Shown here: positions 44,203 through 53,263 of the stretch, piece after piece
Layout: the number at the start of each line of letters is the position of its first letter
How positions within the stretch are numbered: the stretch's first letter is position 1
DNA from: Bacteroidota bacterium
GTDB taxonomy: Bacteria > Bacteroidota > Bacteroidia > B-17B0 > Aurantibacillaceae
DNA: 64,000 bases
NCBI GenBank assembly: GCA_017303905.1
Contig: JAFLBH010000002.1
Location: forward strand, 1 to 64,000
Reading direction: 5' to 3'
Program-made: the position numbers and the translations under genes
Notes under the pieces: generated by a model
Database searches by the model: none
What the model was told of the DNA's origin: nothing
Seen by the model: only the letters and a program-made list of their open reading frames with translations

Positions 44203-46813
44203 ATTAAATATAAATCCACACGCTATTGAGCCGGAGGCAGTATTAACTGCCTTACATTCTGATGCTGCAAATGGCTTAACTTCAACAGAAGCACAAAAAC
44301 GATTAAAGAATGGTGCAAATAAAATTGAAGCAAAAAAAGACAAAAGTATTTGGCTCATTTTCCTGAGTCAATTTAAAAGTCCTATAGTATGGCTTCTTGT
44401 TTTCGCAGCAGGATTGTCTTTTTATTTTGGTGAGTTATTAGATGGCATCGCTATTCTTATTGTAATACTAATCAATGCACTTATAGGCTTTTACATGGAG
44501 TACCAAGCAGAACGCTCTATGAATGCCTTAAAGAAATTATCTGCTGTTCCTGCCAAAGTAATGCGCAATGGAAAGTTAGAAGAAATAAATGCGGAGGAAA
44601 TTGTTCCGGGAGATATAATTTATATTGAGGCAGGAGACATGATTCCTGCCGATGGAAGAATTTTTAAAGCTTCTCAAGTCCAAATTGATGAATCAGCTTT
44701 AACAGGAGAATCGCTTCCTGTAGAGAAACAAACCGATAAATTGCATGGGGATACAACTCTTGCAGAGAGAACCAATATGTTGTATAAAGGCACTTTCTCA
44801 ACAAAAGGGAATGGGTTTATGGTTGTAACAACTACAGGAATGGACACCGAGCTTGGTAATATCGCCCGAATGGTTCAATCAGCTGATCAGGCAGCCACTC
44901 CTTTAGAGAAAAAATTAGAAAATTTTAGCAAAAAACTTATTTGGATTACCGTGGGGTTGGTAGTTGTTATTTTTGTTGCCGGACTTTTGAATGGACAAAA
45001 ATTCCTTGAAATGTTGGAGACCTCAATTGCACTTGCAGTTGCCGCTATACCTGAAGGCTTGCCCATTGTTGCTACAATGGCATTAGCACAAGGGATGATG
45101 AAAATGGCAAAATACAATGTAATTGTAAAAAAACTATCCGCAGTTGAAACGCTTGGCGGAACGAATGTAATATGCACAGATAAAACAGGCACACTTACTC
45201 AAAATAAAATAGAAGTAAATAAAATAGTTACGCCTGCTGATAATATTGAAGCGTTAGAAATTATTAATCGTATTGCTGTTTTATGTAATACTGCTGAATT
45301 ACAAAACAGTAACGGTACTGTTAAAGAAATTGGAGATCCGCTTGAAACAGGGCTACTAAAATTTGCCGAAAAGAATTCCATAAATGTTCAAGGCTATAGG
45401 GCAAAATATCCAAAATTAAAAGAAGAACCATTTTCTTCGGAAACGAAAATAATGGCTACACTGCATAAAGATCAAAGCAATAATACCACCTATGCAAAAG
45501 GAGCCTCAGAAGAGTTGCTGTTGCGTTGTAATCGTATTTTAGAGAAGGATGGCATTAAAGAACTTAATACAGAAAACAGAACCCTTTGGATAAAAAAAGC
45601 GGAGGAGCTAGCAAACTCAGGATTGAGAGTGATTGCAGGTGCATATAATCCTTTGGCTTCTGCTGAAGGAGGCTTGTCTCTTAATCTTGTATTTGTTGGA
45701 TTATTCGGAATGATAGATCCACCGAGAGAAGAAGTATTTGAAGCCATTAAAGAATGCAAAGGAGCAGGAATAAAAGTTATAATGATAACAGGTGATCATC
45801 CTGCAACTGCTAAAAATATTGCTGTTAAACTTGGCATTGCCGACAACGGCAATTTTAAAGCAATGATTGGTAAAGAAATGAAAGACTTTGAACATTTGAC
45901 CGTCAATGAAAAATTGAGTTGGATGGACACGCAAGTGTTTGCAAGAGTTAGCCCAAAACAAAAATTGGATCTTGTAGCTGTTTTACAGGAAGGAAAAAAC
46001 ATTGTTGGAATGACAGGAGATGGTGTAAATGATGCCCCTGCTTTAAAAAAGGCAGATATAGGCATCGCAATGGGCTTAAGAGGTACGCAAGTCTCCCAGG
46101 AAGTAGCTGACATGGTATTGAAAGATGATTCCTTTTCATCAATAGTAATTGCCATTAAACAAGGGCGCATTATTTTTGAGAACATCCGAAAGTTCGTGAT
46201 CTTTTTACTCTCATGTAATTTGAGTGAACTATTAGTAATTGCCACTGCTTCTGTATTTAATCTTCATTTTCAGCTATTCGCTCTTCAGATACTATTTATT
46301 AACATAATAACGGATGTTTTACCTGCACTTGCTTTGGGTGTTACCGAAGGGAGTAATGAAATAATGCAAAGACCACCACGGAACATGAATGAACCTATCA
46401 TTGACAAAAAAAGGTGGATAGCCATTTTCTTTTATTCAATTATTATTGGAGCAGTTAGCGTTGGAGCAGTATTTTTTAGTCATTTTACAGTTCACAATAC
46501 AGAAACTTGGAACCCGGAATTATGTAACAATATTTTATTTTTCTCACTTATATTTTCACAGTTACTTCATGTTTTCAATATGGGAAATGGTACATCTTTT
46601 TTCAATTCAGAAGTACTTAGGAATAAATATGTATGGGGTGCAATTGCTCTCTCTATAATAATTTTATTAGGCGTCTATGCAATTGAACCTGTTAGGAAAG
46701 TGCTATCAATTTATGAGATGTCAATTTATGATTGGCTTATTTCTATTGGAGCAAGTATAGTTTCCTTAATAGTAATTCAGATTGGTAAAAAATTAAAAAT
46801 CGCACAACAATAA
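44189..46813 (+). CDS. P2-type cation-transporting ATPase (PEGLP motif)
   Basis: This 874-aa inner-membrane pump has an N-terminal cation-ATPase domain, the actuator motif LTGESLPVEK, helix 4 with AVAAIPEGLPIVATMA (PEGLP of Ca2+/Mn2+-type P2A pumps), the phosphorylation site CTDKTGTLTQNK, and GDGVNDAPALKKADIGIAMG. It lacks the CPx motif of the heavy-metal P1B class. Family members transport Ca2+, Mn2+ or Na+/K+; the operon suggests export of a divalent cation. It overlaps the nuclease-like gene by 14 bp. Confidence 0.9.
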   Translation: MASIKLNINPHAIEPEAVLTALHSDAANGLTSTEAQKRLKNGANKIEAKKDKSIWLIFLSQFKSPIVWLLVFAAGLSFYFGELLDGIAILIVILINALIGFYMEYQAERSMNALKKLSAVPAKVMRNGKLEEINAEEIVPGDIIYIEAGDMIPADGRIFKASQVQIDESALTGESLPVEKQTDKLHGDTTLAERTNMLYKGTFSTKGNGFMVVTTTGMDTELGNIARMVQSADQAATPLEKKLENFSKKLIWITVGLVVVIFVAGLLNGQKFLEMLETSIALAVAAIPEGLPIVATMALAQGMMKMAKYNVIVKKLSAVETLGGTNVICTDKTGTLTQNKIEVNKIVTPADNIEALEIINRIAVLCNTAELQNSNGTVKEIGDPLETGLLKFAEKNSINVQGYRAKYPKLKEEPFSSETKIMATLHKDQSNNTTYAKGASEELLLRCNRILEKDGIKELNTENRTLWIKKAEELANSGLRVIAGAYNPLASAEGGLSLNLVFVGLFGMIDPPREEVFEAIKECKGAGIKVIMITGDHPATAKNIAVKLGIADNGNFKAMIGKEMKDFEHLTVNEKLSWMDTQVFARVSPKQKLDLVAVLQEGKNIVGMTGDGVNDAPALKKADIGIAMGLRGTQVSQEVADMVLKDDSFSSIVIAIKQGRIIFENIRKFVIFLLSCNLSELLVIATASVFNLHFQLFALQILFINIITDVLPALALGVTEGSNEIMQRPPRNMNEPIIDKKRWIAIFFYSIIIGAVSVGAVFFSHFTVHNTETWNPELCNNILFFSLIFSQLLHVFNMGNGTSFFNSEVLRNKYVWGAIALSIIILLGVYAIEPVRKVLSIYEMSIYDWLISIGASIVSLIVIQIGKKLKIAQQ

Positions 46814-46826
46814 AAATAATAATAGA

Positions 46827-46955
46827 ATGAAAATAATTTTGACGATTTTAATAGTGTTAATTATAGCAAGTCCTGCTTTCTGTCTGCACTACACACTAAA
46901 CGAATCAATAAAAACTGACACTGTTAAAAATAGAAAAACAAGACATCACGAATGA
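46827..46955 (+). CDS. Small secreted peptide (42 aa), unknown function
   Basis: The frame encodes 42 residues with a signal-like hydrophobic N terminus (MKIILTILIVLIIASPAFC) and a basic tail with His (KNRKTRHHE). It fills the 145-bp gap between the ATPase and the SRPBCC gene, in the same direction, and its stop is 3 bp before the next ATG. No homologue was recognised. Confidence 0.5.
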   Translation: MKIILTILIVLIIASPAFCLHYTLNESIKTDTVKNRKTRHHE

Positions 46956-46958
46956 GAA

Positions 46959-47423
46959 ATGATTCTTAATGGATCACAGGAAGAGGTTTTTGCTTTTATG
47001 GATGATATTAGAAATACAGGTAAACACATGACAGAGAGCAGTGGAGCAATGGCAGGTAGTAAATTGAAAATCGAATGGCTCTCCGATCACAAAACAGGAT
47101 TAGGCACTAAATATAGATGGACAGGAAAAGTTGTGGGAATGAAAATGGATTTTACTGTTGAAGTAAGCAAATGGATTGGGGGAAAAGAGAAAGTATGGGG
47201 TACTGTAGGAGATGCGAAAATGATAGTAATTGATTGGTTTGAAATGGATTTGACAATGACACCTGAAAAGGATGGGAAATCTAATGCCAAACTTGGTATT
47301 AATTACACTAAACACAAAGGACTTTTGGGTTTTCTATTTGGTAAATGGTACGCAAAGTGGTGTGTTAAAAGTATGTTAAAGGATACAAGAAAACATTTTG
47401 AAAACATAAATAAATTAAATTAA
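46959..47423 (+). CDS. SRPBCC (START-like) family protein
   Basis: This 154-aa soluble protein has the pattern of polyketide-cyclase/SRPBCC proteins: VFAFMDDIRNTGKHMTES near the start, a central GLGTKYRWTGKVVGMKMDFTVEVSKW, and a C-terminal helix (KWCVKSMLKDTRKHFENI). Such folds enclose a hydrophobic ligand, which is unknown here. It lies in the ArsR-controlled operon, 6 bp before the next secreted protein. Confidence 0.75.
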   Translation: MILNGSQEEVFAFMDDIRNTGKHMTESSGAMAGSKLKIEWLSDHKTGLGTKYRWTGKVVGMKMDFTVEVSKWIGGKEKVWGTVGDAKMIVIDWFEMDLTMTPEKDGKSNAKLGINYTKHKGLLGFLFGKWYAKWCVKSMLKDTRKHFENINKLN

Positions 47424-47428
47424 CTATC

Positions 47429-48037
47429 ATGAAAACAATAAACGTAATACTTATAAGTGCTATAATCATTATCTCCCATTGTGCTTTCTCACAAAAAGAC
47501 AGTAGTGGGATTTATTTTACCGCTGATGATTACACGAAGCACAATTTAAGTTTTGCTATTAACTGCAAAACTCAAAAACATAAAATAAAATCTGATATGA
47601 TTTTTCATCCAAAAGAGATTTCAATCAAACATGCCGATTCAACTTACACTTATCCTAAAGATTCTATTTACGGAATTAAATATTGTGATGGCTCAATTGT
47701 AAGGGTTTACAATAACTCAGAATATCCTTTAATTAATCCAAATGAAGCAATAATGATTTTTAAAGTAGTTTCAGGCTCCACCGGAAAAAGCGGTTCAACC
47801 GTAAAGACTACTTTTTATTTCAGCAAAGATGCCAAGAGTAATATTCAAGAACTTACAATTTACAATATTAAAGCTGCCTTTCCGGAAAATCATAAATTTC
47901 ATGATCTCATAGACATGGATTTTCATAATAATATCGAATTAACGCAGTATGATGATTTTCATAAAATAATGAAGATTAACCGTGTACTACAAAACTCAAT
48001 TGAAACTAAAGGCACTAATGAAAAAAGTCATCATTAA
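47429..48037 (+). CDS. Secreted protein of unknown function
   Basis: This 202-aa protein has a signal peptide (MKTINVILISAIIIISHCAFSQ), a beta-rich body and a His/Asp-rich C-terminal segment (HKFHDLIDMDFHNN...EKSHH) that could bind metal. No domain was recognised. It lies 6 bp after the SRPBCC gene, and its end overlaps the AAA-type ATPase start by 20 bp, so it is in the same operon. Confidence 0.65.
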   Translation: MKTINVILISAIIIISHCAFSQKDSSGIYFTADDYTKHNLSFAINCKTQKHKIKSDMIFHPKEISIKHADSTYTYPKDSIYGIKYCDGSIVRVYNNSEYPLINPNEAIMIFKVVSGSTGKSGSTVKTTFYFSKDAKSNIQELTIYNIKAAFPENHKFHDLIDMDFHNNIELTQYDDFHKIMKINRVLQNSIETKGTNEKSHH

Positions 48038-48572
48038 TAATTCTACAAAGCAAACCAATTGGTATGTTATCACAGGTGGGCCAAGTTCAGGCAAAACCAC
48101 TACAGTAAATATACTAAGAGAGCGAGGCTACATCACAACAATGGAGCATGCCCGACATTTTCTTGATACTCAACGATTAAAAGGAAGAACTATTGAAGAG
48201 GTTAGAAAAAATCAACGTGAATTTCAGTTGGGAGTTTTAGATATGCAAATCGAGCAAGAAAATGAAATCGCACCTGAGGTTCAGGTTTTTCTTGATCGTG
48301 CAATCCCTGATGCGCTTGCCTATTATCGCTTTTTAAATCTTGAGCCTGATTTAAAATTAATAGAGGCGCTGAAAAATGTTTATTATAAAAAAGTATTCAT
48401 TCTCGAATGTCTACCATTAGTAAACGATTACGCGCGCAAAGAAAATGCTGAGGCTCAAAAGAAAATTCATTCGTTGATAACAGAAGTTTATGAGGCTCTT
48501 CCCTTTCCTGTTGTGCATGTACCGGTGTTACCAACGGATGAAAGAGTTGATTACATATTGAATAATTTATAG
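48018..48572 (+). CDS. AAA-type P-loop ATPase (AAA_28 family)
   Basis: This 184-aa protein has the Walker A motif GGPSSGKT at residues 20-27 and a likely Walker B in QVFLDRAIPDALAYYRF, the layout of AAA_28 proteins, which include small nucleotide kinases/ATPases of unknown role. The frame is open from 47982, but 48018 begins the natural N terminus; the first 20 bp overlap the preceding gene. It sits at the end of the ArsR operon, just before the AraC-HMA regulator. Confidence 0.8.
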   Translation: MKKVIINNSTKQTNWYVITGGPSSGKTTTVNILRERGYITTMEHARHFLDTQRLKGRTIEEVRKNQREFQLGVLDMQIEQENEIAPEVQVFLDRAIPDALAYYRFLNLEPDLKLIEALKNVYYKKVFILECLPLVNDYARKENAEAQKKIHSLITEVYEALPFPVVHVPVLPTDERVDYILNNL

Positions 48573-48579
48573 GAGGGAG

Positions 48580-49143
48580 ATGATGGTAATCTATATTAAA
48601 AATATGGTTTGTGATCGCTGCAAAATGGCGGTGAAATTTGAGTTAACTAAACTTGGAATTAATACAACAAGTATTGACCTTGGTGAGATTACTATTGATA
48701 ATGAATTAAGTGCCGATAAAAAGGAAGCACTATCAATAGCCTTAAAAGAAATTGGTTTTGAAATATTGGATGATTCTAAAGCCAAAACGATAGAAAAAAT
48801 AAAAACAGAAATCATTTATCTAATTCATCACAATGATAATGATGTTCGTATCAATTATTCAAAATTTATTGAGGAAAAACTTAAACGTGATTATAACTAT
48901 TTGAGTAATCTTTTTTCAGAGATTGAGGGAACTACTATTGAAAAGTATATTATTTTACAGAAGATAGAGAGAGTAAAGGAACTCCTTGTGTATAATCAGC
49001 TTTCCTTGAGTGAAATTGCTGACCAAATGGGGTATAGTAGTGTTGCTTATTTATCAGGGCAATTCAAAAAAGTAACAGGTCTAACCCCAAGTTACTTTAA
49101 AACTATTAAGGAAAACAAAAGAAAATCATTAGATAAAATTTAA
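48580..49143 (+). CDS. AraC-family regulator with N-terminal HMA-like domain
   Basis: This 187-aa protein fuses an HMA-like N terminus (YIKNMVCDRCKMAVKFEL, one CxxC pair, about 3-70) to an AraC-type C-terminal domain with two helix-turn-helices (KIERVKELLVYNQLSLSEIADQMGYSSVAYLSGQFKKVTGLTPSYFK). It probably senses Cu(I) or another soft metal and activates the adjacent copper genes. An AGGAGG lies at 48571-48576, unusual in this phylum, 3 bp before ATG 48580 and 6 bp before ATG 48583, so the second may be the true start. Direct repeats upstream of copA are candidate binding sites. Confidence 0.88.
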   Translation: MMVIYIKNMVCDRCKMAVKFELTKLGINTTSIDLGEITIDNELSADKKEALSIALKEIGFEILDDSKAKTIEKIKTEIIYLIHHNDNDVRINYSKFIEEKLKRDYNYLSNLFSEIEGTTIEKYIILQKIERVKELLVYNQLSLSEIADQMGYSSVAYLSGQFKKVTGLTPSYFKTIKENKRKSLDKI

Positions 49144-49148
49144 CCAGT

Positions 49149-49210
49149 AAATATCATAAACTAAAAAGAAAATATCATAATATTTATGTAAGCCAACCTG
49201 TCTACCTTTG
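49149..49210 (+). promoter_or_regulatory. copA promoter with AraC-type direct repeats
   Basis: AAATATCATAA occurs at 49149-49159 and 49170-49180, exactly 21 bp (two helical turns) apart. TACCTTTG at 49203-49210 is a perfect -7 box, while the -33 TTTG is missing. The repeats centre near -62 and -41 from the expected start, as for an AraC-type activator that replaces the -33 contact. Confidence 0.65.
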
Positions 49211-49227
49211 AATAAAAAATAATAATA

Positions 49228-51657
49228 ATGGAAACCTTAAAAAATACAATCGAAATTCCTCTTGTCGGTATGGATAGCGAGCATTGCGCTATGCTTATTG
49301 ATGGTGGTTTATCTAAATTGGAAGGTATATCAAAGCATCGTGTAGACTTTAATAATAATAAGGCGGTTATTGAATTCAATTCTAAAAAGCCTGAATTCAG
49401 TTACATTGTAAAAACTGTCCGAGATTTAGGTTATGATGTAGAAAGTATTAAGAAAACTTTTCCAATCACAGGAATGACCTGTGCTTCTTGTGCGGTAAGT
49501 ACCGAATCAATTTTGAAATCCTTAGATGGTGTAATTAGTGTAGCCTCCAACTTTGCAAATGCAAGCGCAACTGTCGAATTCATTCCTGATCTTGTAACTC
49601 TTTCTCAAATGAAAATCGCATTACAATCAATCGGTTATGACATGATAATTGATGAGGAAAATGCACACGACTTAAAGGAGAAAATTCATCAGAATCTTTA
49701 TGTCGAATTACGAAATAAAACAATTTGGGCGGTAGCACTCTCTTTTCCTGTTGTCATTATTGGTATGTTCTTTATGGAAATGCCATACGCAAATCAAATA
49801 ATGATGGTCTTAACAACTCCTGTTCTTTTTTGGTTTGGCAGGAACTTTTTTATTAATGCTTACAAGCAAATCAAGCACTTTAGTGCTAATATGGATACTT
49901 TGGTTGCATTAAGCACAGGGATAGCTTATTTGTTTAGTGCATTTAATACATTTTATCCTGAGTTTTGGCATAAGAGAGGCTTACATGCACATGTTTATTT
50001 TGAAGCAGCCTCAGTGGTAATAGCATTTATTTTATTAGGAAAGCTGTTAGAGGAAAAGGCAAAGTCTAACACGTCATCAGCCATTAAGAAATTAATAGGT
50101 TTACAACCTAAGACTGTTACAGTCATTCATGAAGGCGGTCATGAAATGGAAATGCCGATTTCAAAAGTACACATGAGTAATATTCTTCTGGTGAAACCCG
50201 GTGATAAAATTCCGGTAGATGGTGAAGTAATAGAAGGCGTATCCTTTGTTGATGAAAGCATGATCAGTGGAGAACCTATTCCTGTAGAAAAACGACAAGG
50301 CGACAAAGTTTTTACCGGTACATTAAATCAAAAAGGTAGTTTCAAAATTAAGGCACTTAAAGTTGGAAGCGAAACTGTTCTTGCTCAAATAATAAAAATG
50401 GTGCAGGAAGCACAGGGAAGTAAGGCCCCGGTTCAGAAACTTGTAGATAAAATTGCAGCGATATTTGTCCCCGTTGTAATAGCTCTTTCCATATTAAGTT
50501 TAATGGTTTGGTGGATTTTTGGTGGTGACAATGGGCTTACACAAGGATTACTTTCAATGGTAACCGTATTAGTAATTGCCTGTCCATGCGCATTAGGATT
50601 GGCAACTCCCACAGCTATTATGGTTGGGGTTGGAAAAGGTGCCGAGCATGGCATATTAATTAAAGATGCCGAAAGTCTTGAATTGGCAAAAAATGTTACT
50701 GCAATTATTTTAGACAAAACCGGAACTATAACAGAAGGGAAGCCCGAAGTAACTGATTTCATTATTTCGGATATAATAAGTGCAGATCAATCAAAACAAA
50801 TCTTGATGGCCATTGAATCGCAATCTGCTCATCCGCTTGCCGAAGCTGTAAGTAAGTATTTGAAAAAGGATAATACAATTCCGATTCAATTAAATAGTAT
50901 TGAGAATATTACTGGTAAAGGCGTTAAAGCAATTATAGATGGGCAAGCTTATTTTGTAGGGAACAAGGCTTTAATGAACGAAAATAATATTCAAATAAAT
51001 TCCGCTGATTCTGAAAAAGCAGCTGCCCTGCAAAGCGAAGCTAAAACAGTAACTTTCTTTTCTGATTCAAAACAGGTTTTAATAGTGATAGCAATAGCGG
51101 ATAAAGTAAAAGTTAATTCAGCCAAAGCTATAGAGCATTTGCAAAATCAGGGAATAGAAGTATACATGCTTACTGGCGACAATACACAAACAGCCTCTGC
51201 GGTAGCTAAACAAGTCGGATTAATAAATTACAAAGCGGAATTTCTACCCGCTCAAAAATCCGAGTTTATTAAAGAATTACAGGCTAAGGGAAAAGTTGTG
51301 GCAATGGTAGGTGATGGCATTAATGATTCTCAAGCTTTAGCACAATCAGATGTTAGTATTGCGATGGGTAAGGGCTCAGATATTGCTATTGATGTAGCCA
51401 AGATGACAATCATTTCTTCAGATCTTATGCTCATTCCGGAGGCGATCAAACTATCAAGGCTTACAGTAAAAACTATCAGGCAAAATTTATTTTGGGCATT
51501 TATCTATAACATCATAGGGATCCCAATTGCAGCCGGACTTCTGTATCCATTTAATGGATTTATTCTTAACCCAATGATTGCTGGTGCTGCAATGGCATTA
51601 AGTTCAGTTAGTGTTGTAAGCAATAGCTTATGGCTTAAATTAAAAACTATAAATTAA
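49228..51657 (+). CDS. copA: Cu(I)-exporting P1B ATPase
   Basis: This 809-aa pump has two HMA regions: the first (residues 10-70) is degenerate ([10 protein letters not shown] with one Cys), the second (about 78-140) is intact ([10 protein letters not shown]). Helix 6 has [17 protein letters not shown] (CPC plus GLATP of Cu/Ag pumps). The phosphorylation site is [11 protein letters not shown] and the ATP site has [11 protein letters not shown] with GKGVKA. It exports Cu(I)/Ag(I) to the periplasm. The copZ-like gene follows 6 bp later, and the AraC-HMA regulator lies upstream. Confidence 0.95.
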   Translation: METLKNTIEIPLVGMDSEHCAMLIDGGLSKLEGISKHRVDFNNNKAVIEFNSKKPEFSYIVKTVRDLGYDVESIKKTFPITGMTCASCAVSTESILKSLDGVISVASNFANASATVEFIPDLVTLSQMKIALQSIGYDMIIDEENAHDLKEKIHQNLYVELRNKTIWAVALSFPVVIIGMFFMEMPYANQIMMVLTTPVLFWFGRNFFINAYKQIKHFSANMDTLVALSTGIAYLFSAFNTFYPEFWHKRGLHAHVYFEAASVVIAFILLGKLLEEKAKSNTSSAIKKLIGLQPKTVTVIHEGGHEMEMPISKVHMSNILLVKPGDKIPVDGEVIEGVSFVDESMISGEPIPVEKRQGDKVFTGTLNQKGSFKIKALKVGSETVLAQIIKMVQEAQGSKAPVQKLVDKIAAIFVPVVIALSILSLMVWWIFGGDNGLTQGLLSMVTVLVIACPCALGLATPTAIMVGVGKGAEHGILIKDAESLELAKNVTAIILDKTGTITEGKPEVTDFIISDIISADQSKQILMAIESQSAHPLAEAVSKYLKKDNTIPIQLNSIENITGKGVKAIIDGQAYFVGNKALMNENNIQINSADSEKAAALQSEAKTVTFFSDSKQVLIVIAIADKVKVNSAKAIEHLQNQGIEVYMLTGDNTQTASAVAKQVGLINYKAEFLPAQKSEFIKELQAKGKVVAMVGDGINDSQALAQSDVSIAMGKGSDIAIDVAKMTIISSDLMLIPEAIKLSRLTVKTIRQNLFWAFIYNIIGIPIAAGLLYPFNGFILNPMIAGAAMALSSVSVVSNSLWLKLKTIN

Positions 51658-51663
51658 AAAAAC

Positions 51664-51873
51664 ATGGAAACTTTAAAATTCAAAACCAATATAAAATGTA
51701 CAGGATGTGTTGCAAAAGTAACGCCCTTGCTTAATAACGAATCAGAGATTGAAAAGTGGGAAGTTGACATCTATAACCCTGAAAAAATTCTGACAGTTGA
51801 AACAACGCATATCGATGCACAGAAAGTAATCGAAACAATAGAAAAAGCCGGATTTAAAGCAGAAAAAATATGA
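51664..51873 (+). CDS. CopZ-like copper chaperone (HMA domain)
   Basis: This 69-aa single HMA domain has the metal loop IKCTGCVAKV (CxxC) and the typical beta-alpha-beta ending IETIEKAGFKAEKI. It likely shuttles Cu(I) in the cytoplasm to CopA. The stop overlaps a small downstream ATG by 4 bp. Confidence 0.9.
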   Translation: METLKFKTNIKCTGCVAKVTPLLNNESEIEKWEVDIYNPEKILTVETTHIDAQKVIETIEKAGFKAEKI

Positions 51874-51944
51874 AAAGAGTTCTTAAAAATATTTTGAGAA
51901 TTATAAAGTGGATATTTGTCCCAAAAAAATCATGCTGTAAATAG
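51870..51944 (+). CDS. Possible small coupled peptide (24 aa)
   Basis: The frame starts at an ATG overlapping the CopZ stop (ATGA) and encodes 24 residues, basic and hydrophobic, ending in KKSCCK. The Cys pair could bind metal. It is short and has no known homologue, so it may not be expressed. Confidence 0.35.
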   Translation: MKRVLKNILRIIKWIFVPKKSCCK

Positions 51945-51976
51945 CAAGTAGTACGTTTAAGAAATAAAGACAAAAG

Positions 51977-53239
51977 ATGATAAGTAACTTCATAACATGG
52001 GCATTAAAAAACAGAATCATCGTTCTGCTAATTGCAGCGGGTGTGACTGTTTATGGGATAATTGCGGTTAAGAATACCCCTGTTGATGCTATTCCGGATT
52101 TATCCGAGAATCAGGTAATTATTTTTACTGAATGGATGGGCAGAAATCCGCAAATCATCGAAGACCAAATAACGTACCCTTTGGTAAGTAACCTACAAGG
52201 TATTCCTAAAGTAAAAAACATCAGAGCTAACAGCATGTTTGGAATGAGTTTCGTTTTTGTCATTTTTGATGATGACGCAGATATTTATTGGGCAAGGACA
52301 AGGGTTTTAGAAAGATTGAATTATGCCCAGCGTTTGTTGCCTGAAGGAATAACACCTACACTTGGGCCTGATGGAACCGGATTAGGACATGTTTATTGGT
52401 ACACTTTAGATGCACCCGGATATGATTTAGGTGAATTACGGGCATTACAAGATTGGTATGTTCGCTTTGCATTACAAACAGTTGAAGGTGTGAGTGAAGT
52501 GTCTTCTTTCGGGGGATTTCAAAGACAATATCAAGTCGTTGCCGACCCAAATAAGCTAAGATACTATAATGTAACATTGATGGATCTTAATGAAAAAATT
52601 GCTGCAAATAACAACGATGTTGGAGGACGGAAATTTGAACAATCTGATATTGGTTATATCATAAAAGGTTCAGGCTATATCAAAAATATTAAGGAGATTG
52701 AAGAGATTCCTTTGAAAACTATTAATTCGACTCCAATACGAGTAAAAGATGTCGCTACTGTGCAAATGGGAGGCGATTTAAGATTAGGGATTATTGATGA
52801 GAACGGACAAGGAGAAAAAGTTGGTGGAATAGTAATTATGCGCTATGGAGAGAATGCAAAAGATGTCATTGACAGAATAAAAGAAAAGCTTCCCGAAATA
52901 GAAAAAGGTCTACCTGTCGGTGTAAAATTTAAAACAGCTTATGACAGGTCAGATTTAATTGAAGCTACAATAGCTACATTAAAAGAGGCAGTAATTGAAG
53001 AGATTATTGTAGTTGCAATCGTGTTACTAATATTTTTATTTCATGTAAGAAGCGCTTTGATAGTAATTATCACAATACCAATTTCTATTTTAATTTCATT
53101 TATTATGATGAGTTGGTTTGGGATAACATCTAATATTATGTCGCTGGCCGGTGTAGCGTTGGCGGTTGGTGACTTAGTGGATGCGGGTATTGTGATGGTA
53201 GAAAACGCATTAAAATCAATAAGTGGTGAAGACGATTAA
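51977..53239 (+). CDS. cusA: CusA-type Cu/Ag RND pump, N-terminal part (interrupted gene)
   Basis: The 420 residues match the start of CusA: TM1, the porter domains, and helix 4 with SLAGVALAVGDLVDAGIVMVENALKS (HME4-type, Cu/Ag, with the Asp and Glu relay). It ends at TAA (53237-53239) in the cytoplasmic loop between helices 4 and 5. The same frame continues after eight codons with an ATG at 53264. Read through, the total of about 1060 residues is normal for CusA. It could be a nonsense mutation, a split pump, or a sequence error. Confidence 0.85.
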   Translation: MISNFITWALKNRIIVLLIAAGVTVYGIIAVKNTPVDAIPDLSENQVIIFTEWMGRNPQIIEDQITYPLVSNLQGIPKVKNIRANSMFGMSFVFVIFDDDADIYWARTRVLERLNYAQRLLPEGITPTLGPDGTGLGHVYWYTLDAPGYDLGELRALQDWYVRFALQTVEGVSEVSSFGGFQRQYQVVADPNKLRYYNVTLMDLNEKIAANNNDVGGRKFEQSDIGYIIKGSGYIKNIKEIEEIPLKTINSTPIRVKDVATVQMGGDLRLGIIDENGQGEKVGGIVIMRYGENAKDVIDRIKEKLPEIEKGLPVGVKFKTAYDRSDLIEATIATLKEAVIEEIIVVAIVLLIFLFHVRSALIVIITIPISILISFIMMSWFGITSNIMSLAGVALAVGDLVDAGIVMVENALKSISGEDD

Positions 53240-53263
53240 TTTGAGCAAAATAATTTAACTGAT

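Noticed and set aside
44189-46813. Heavy-metal P1B ATPase
   Set aside because: Helix 4 has PEGLP rather than a CPx motif, which places it in the P2 class.
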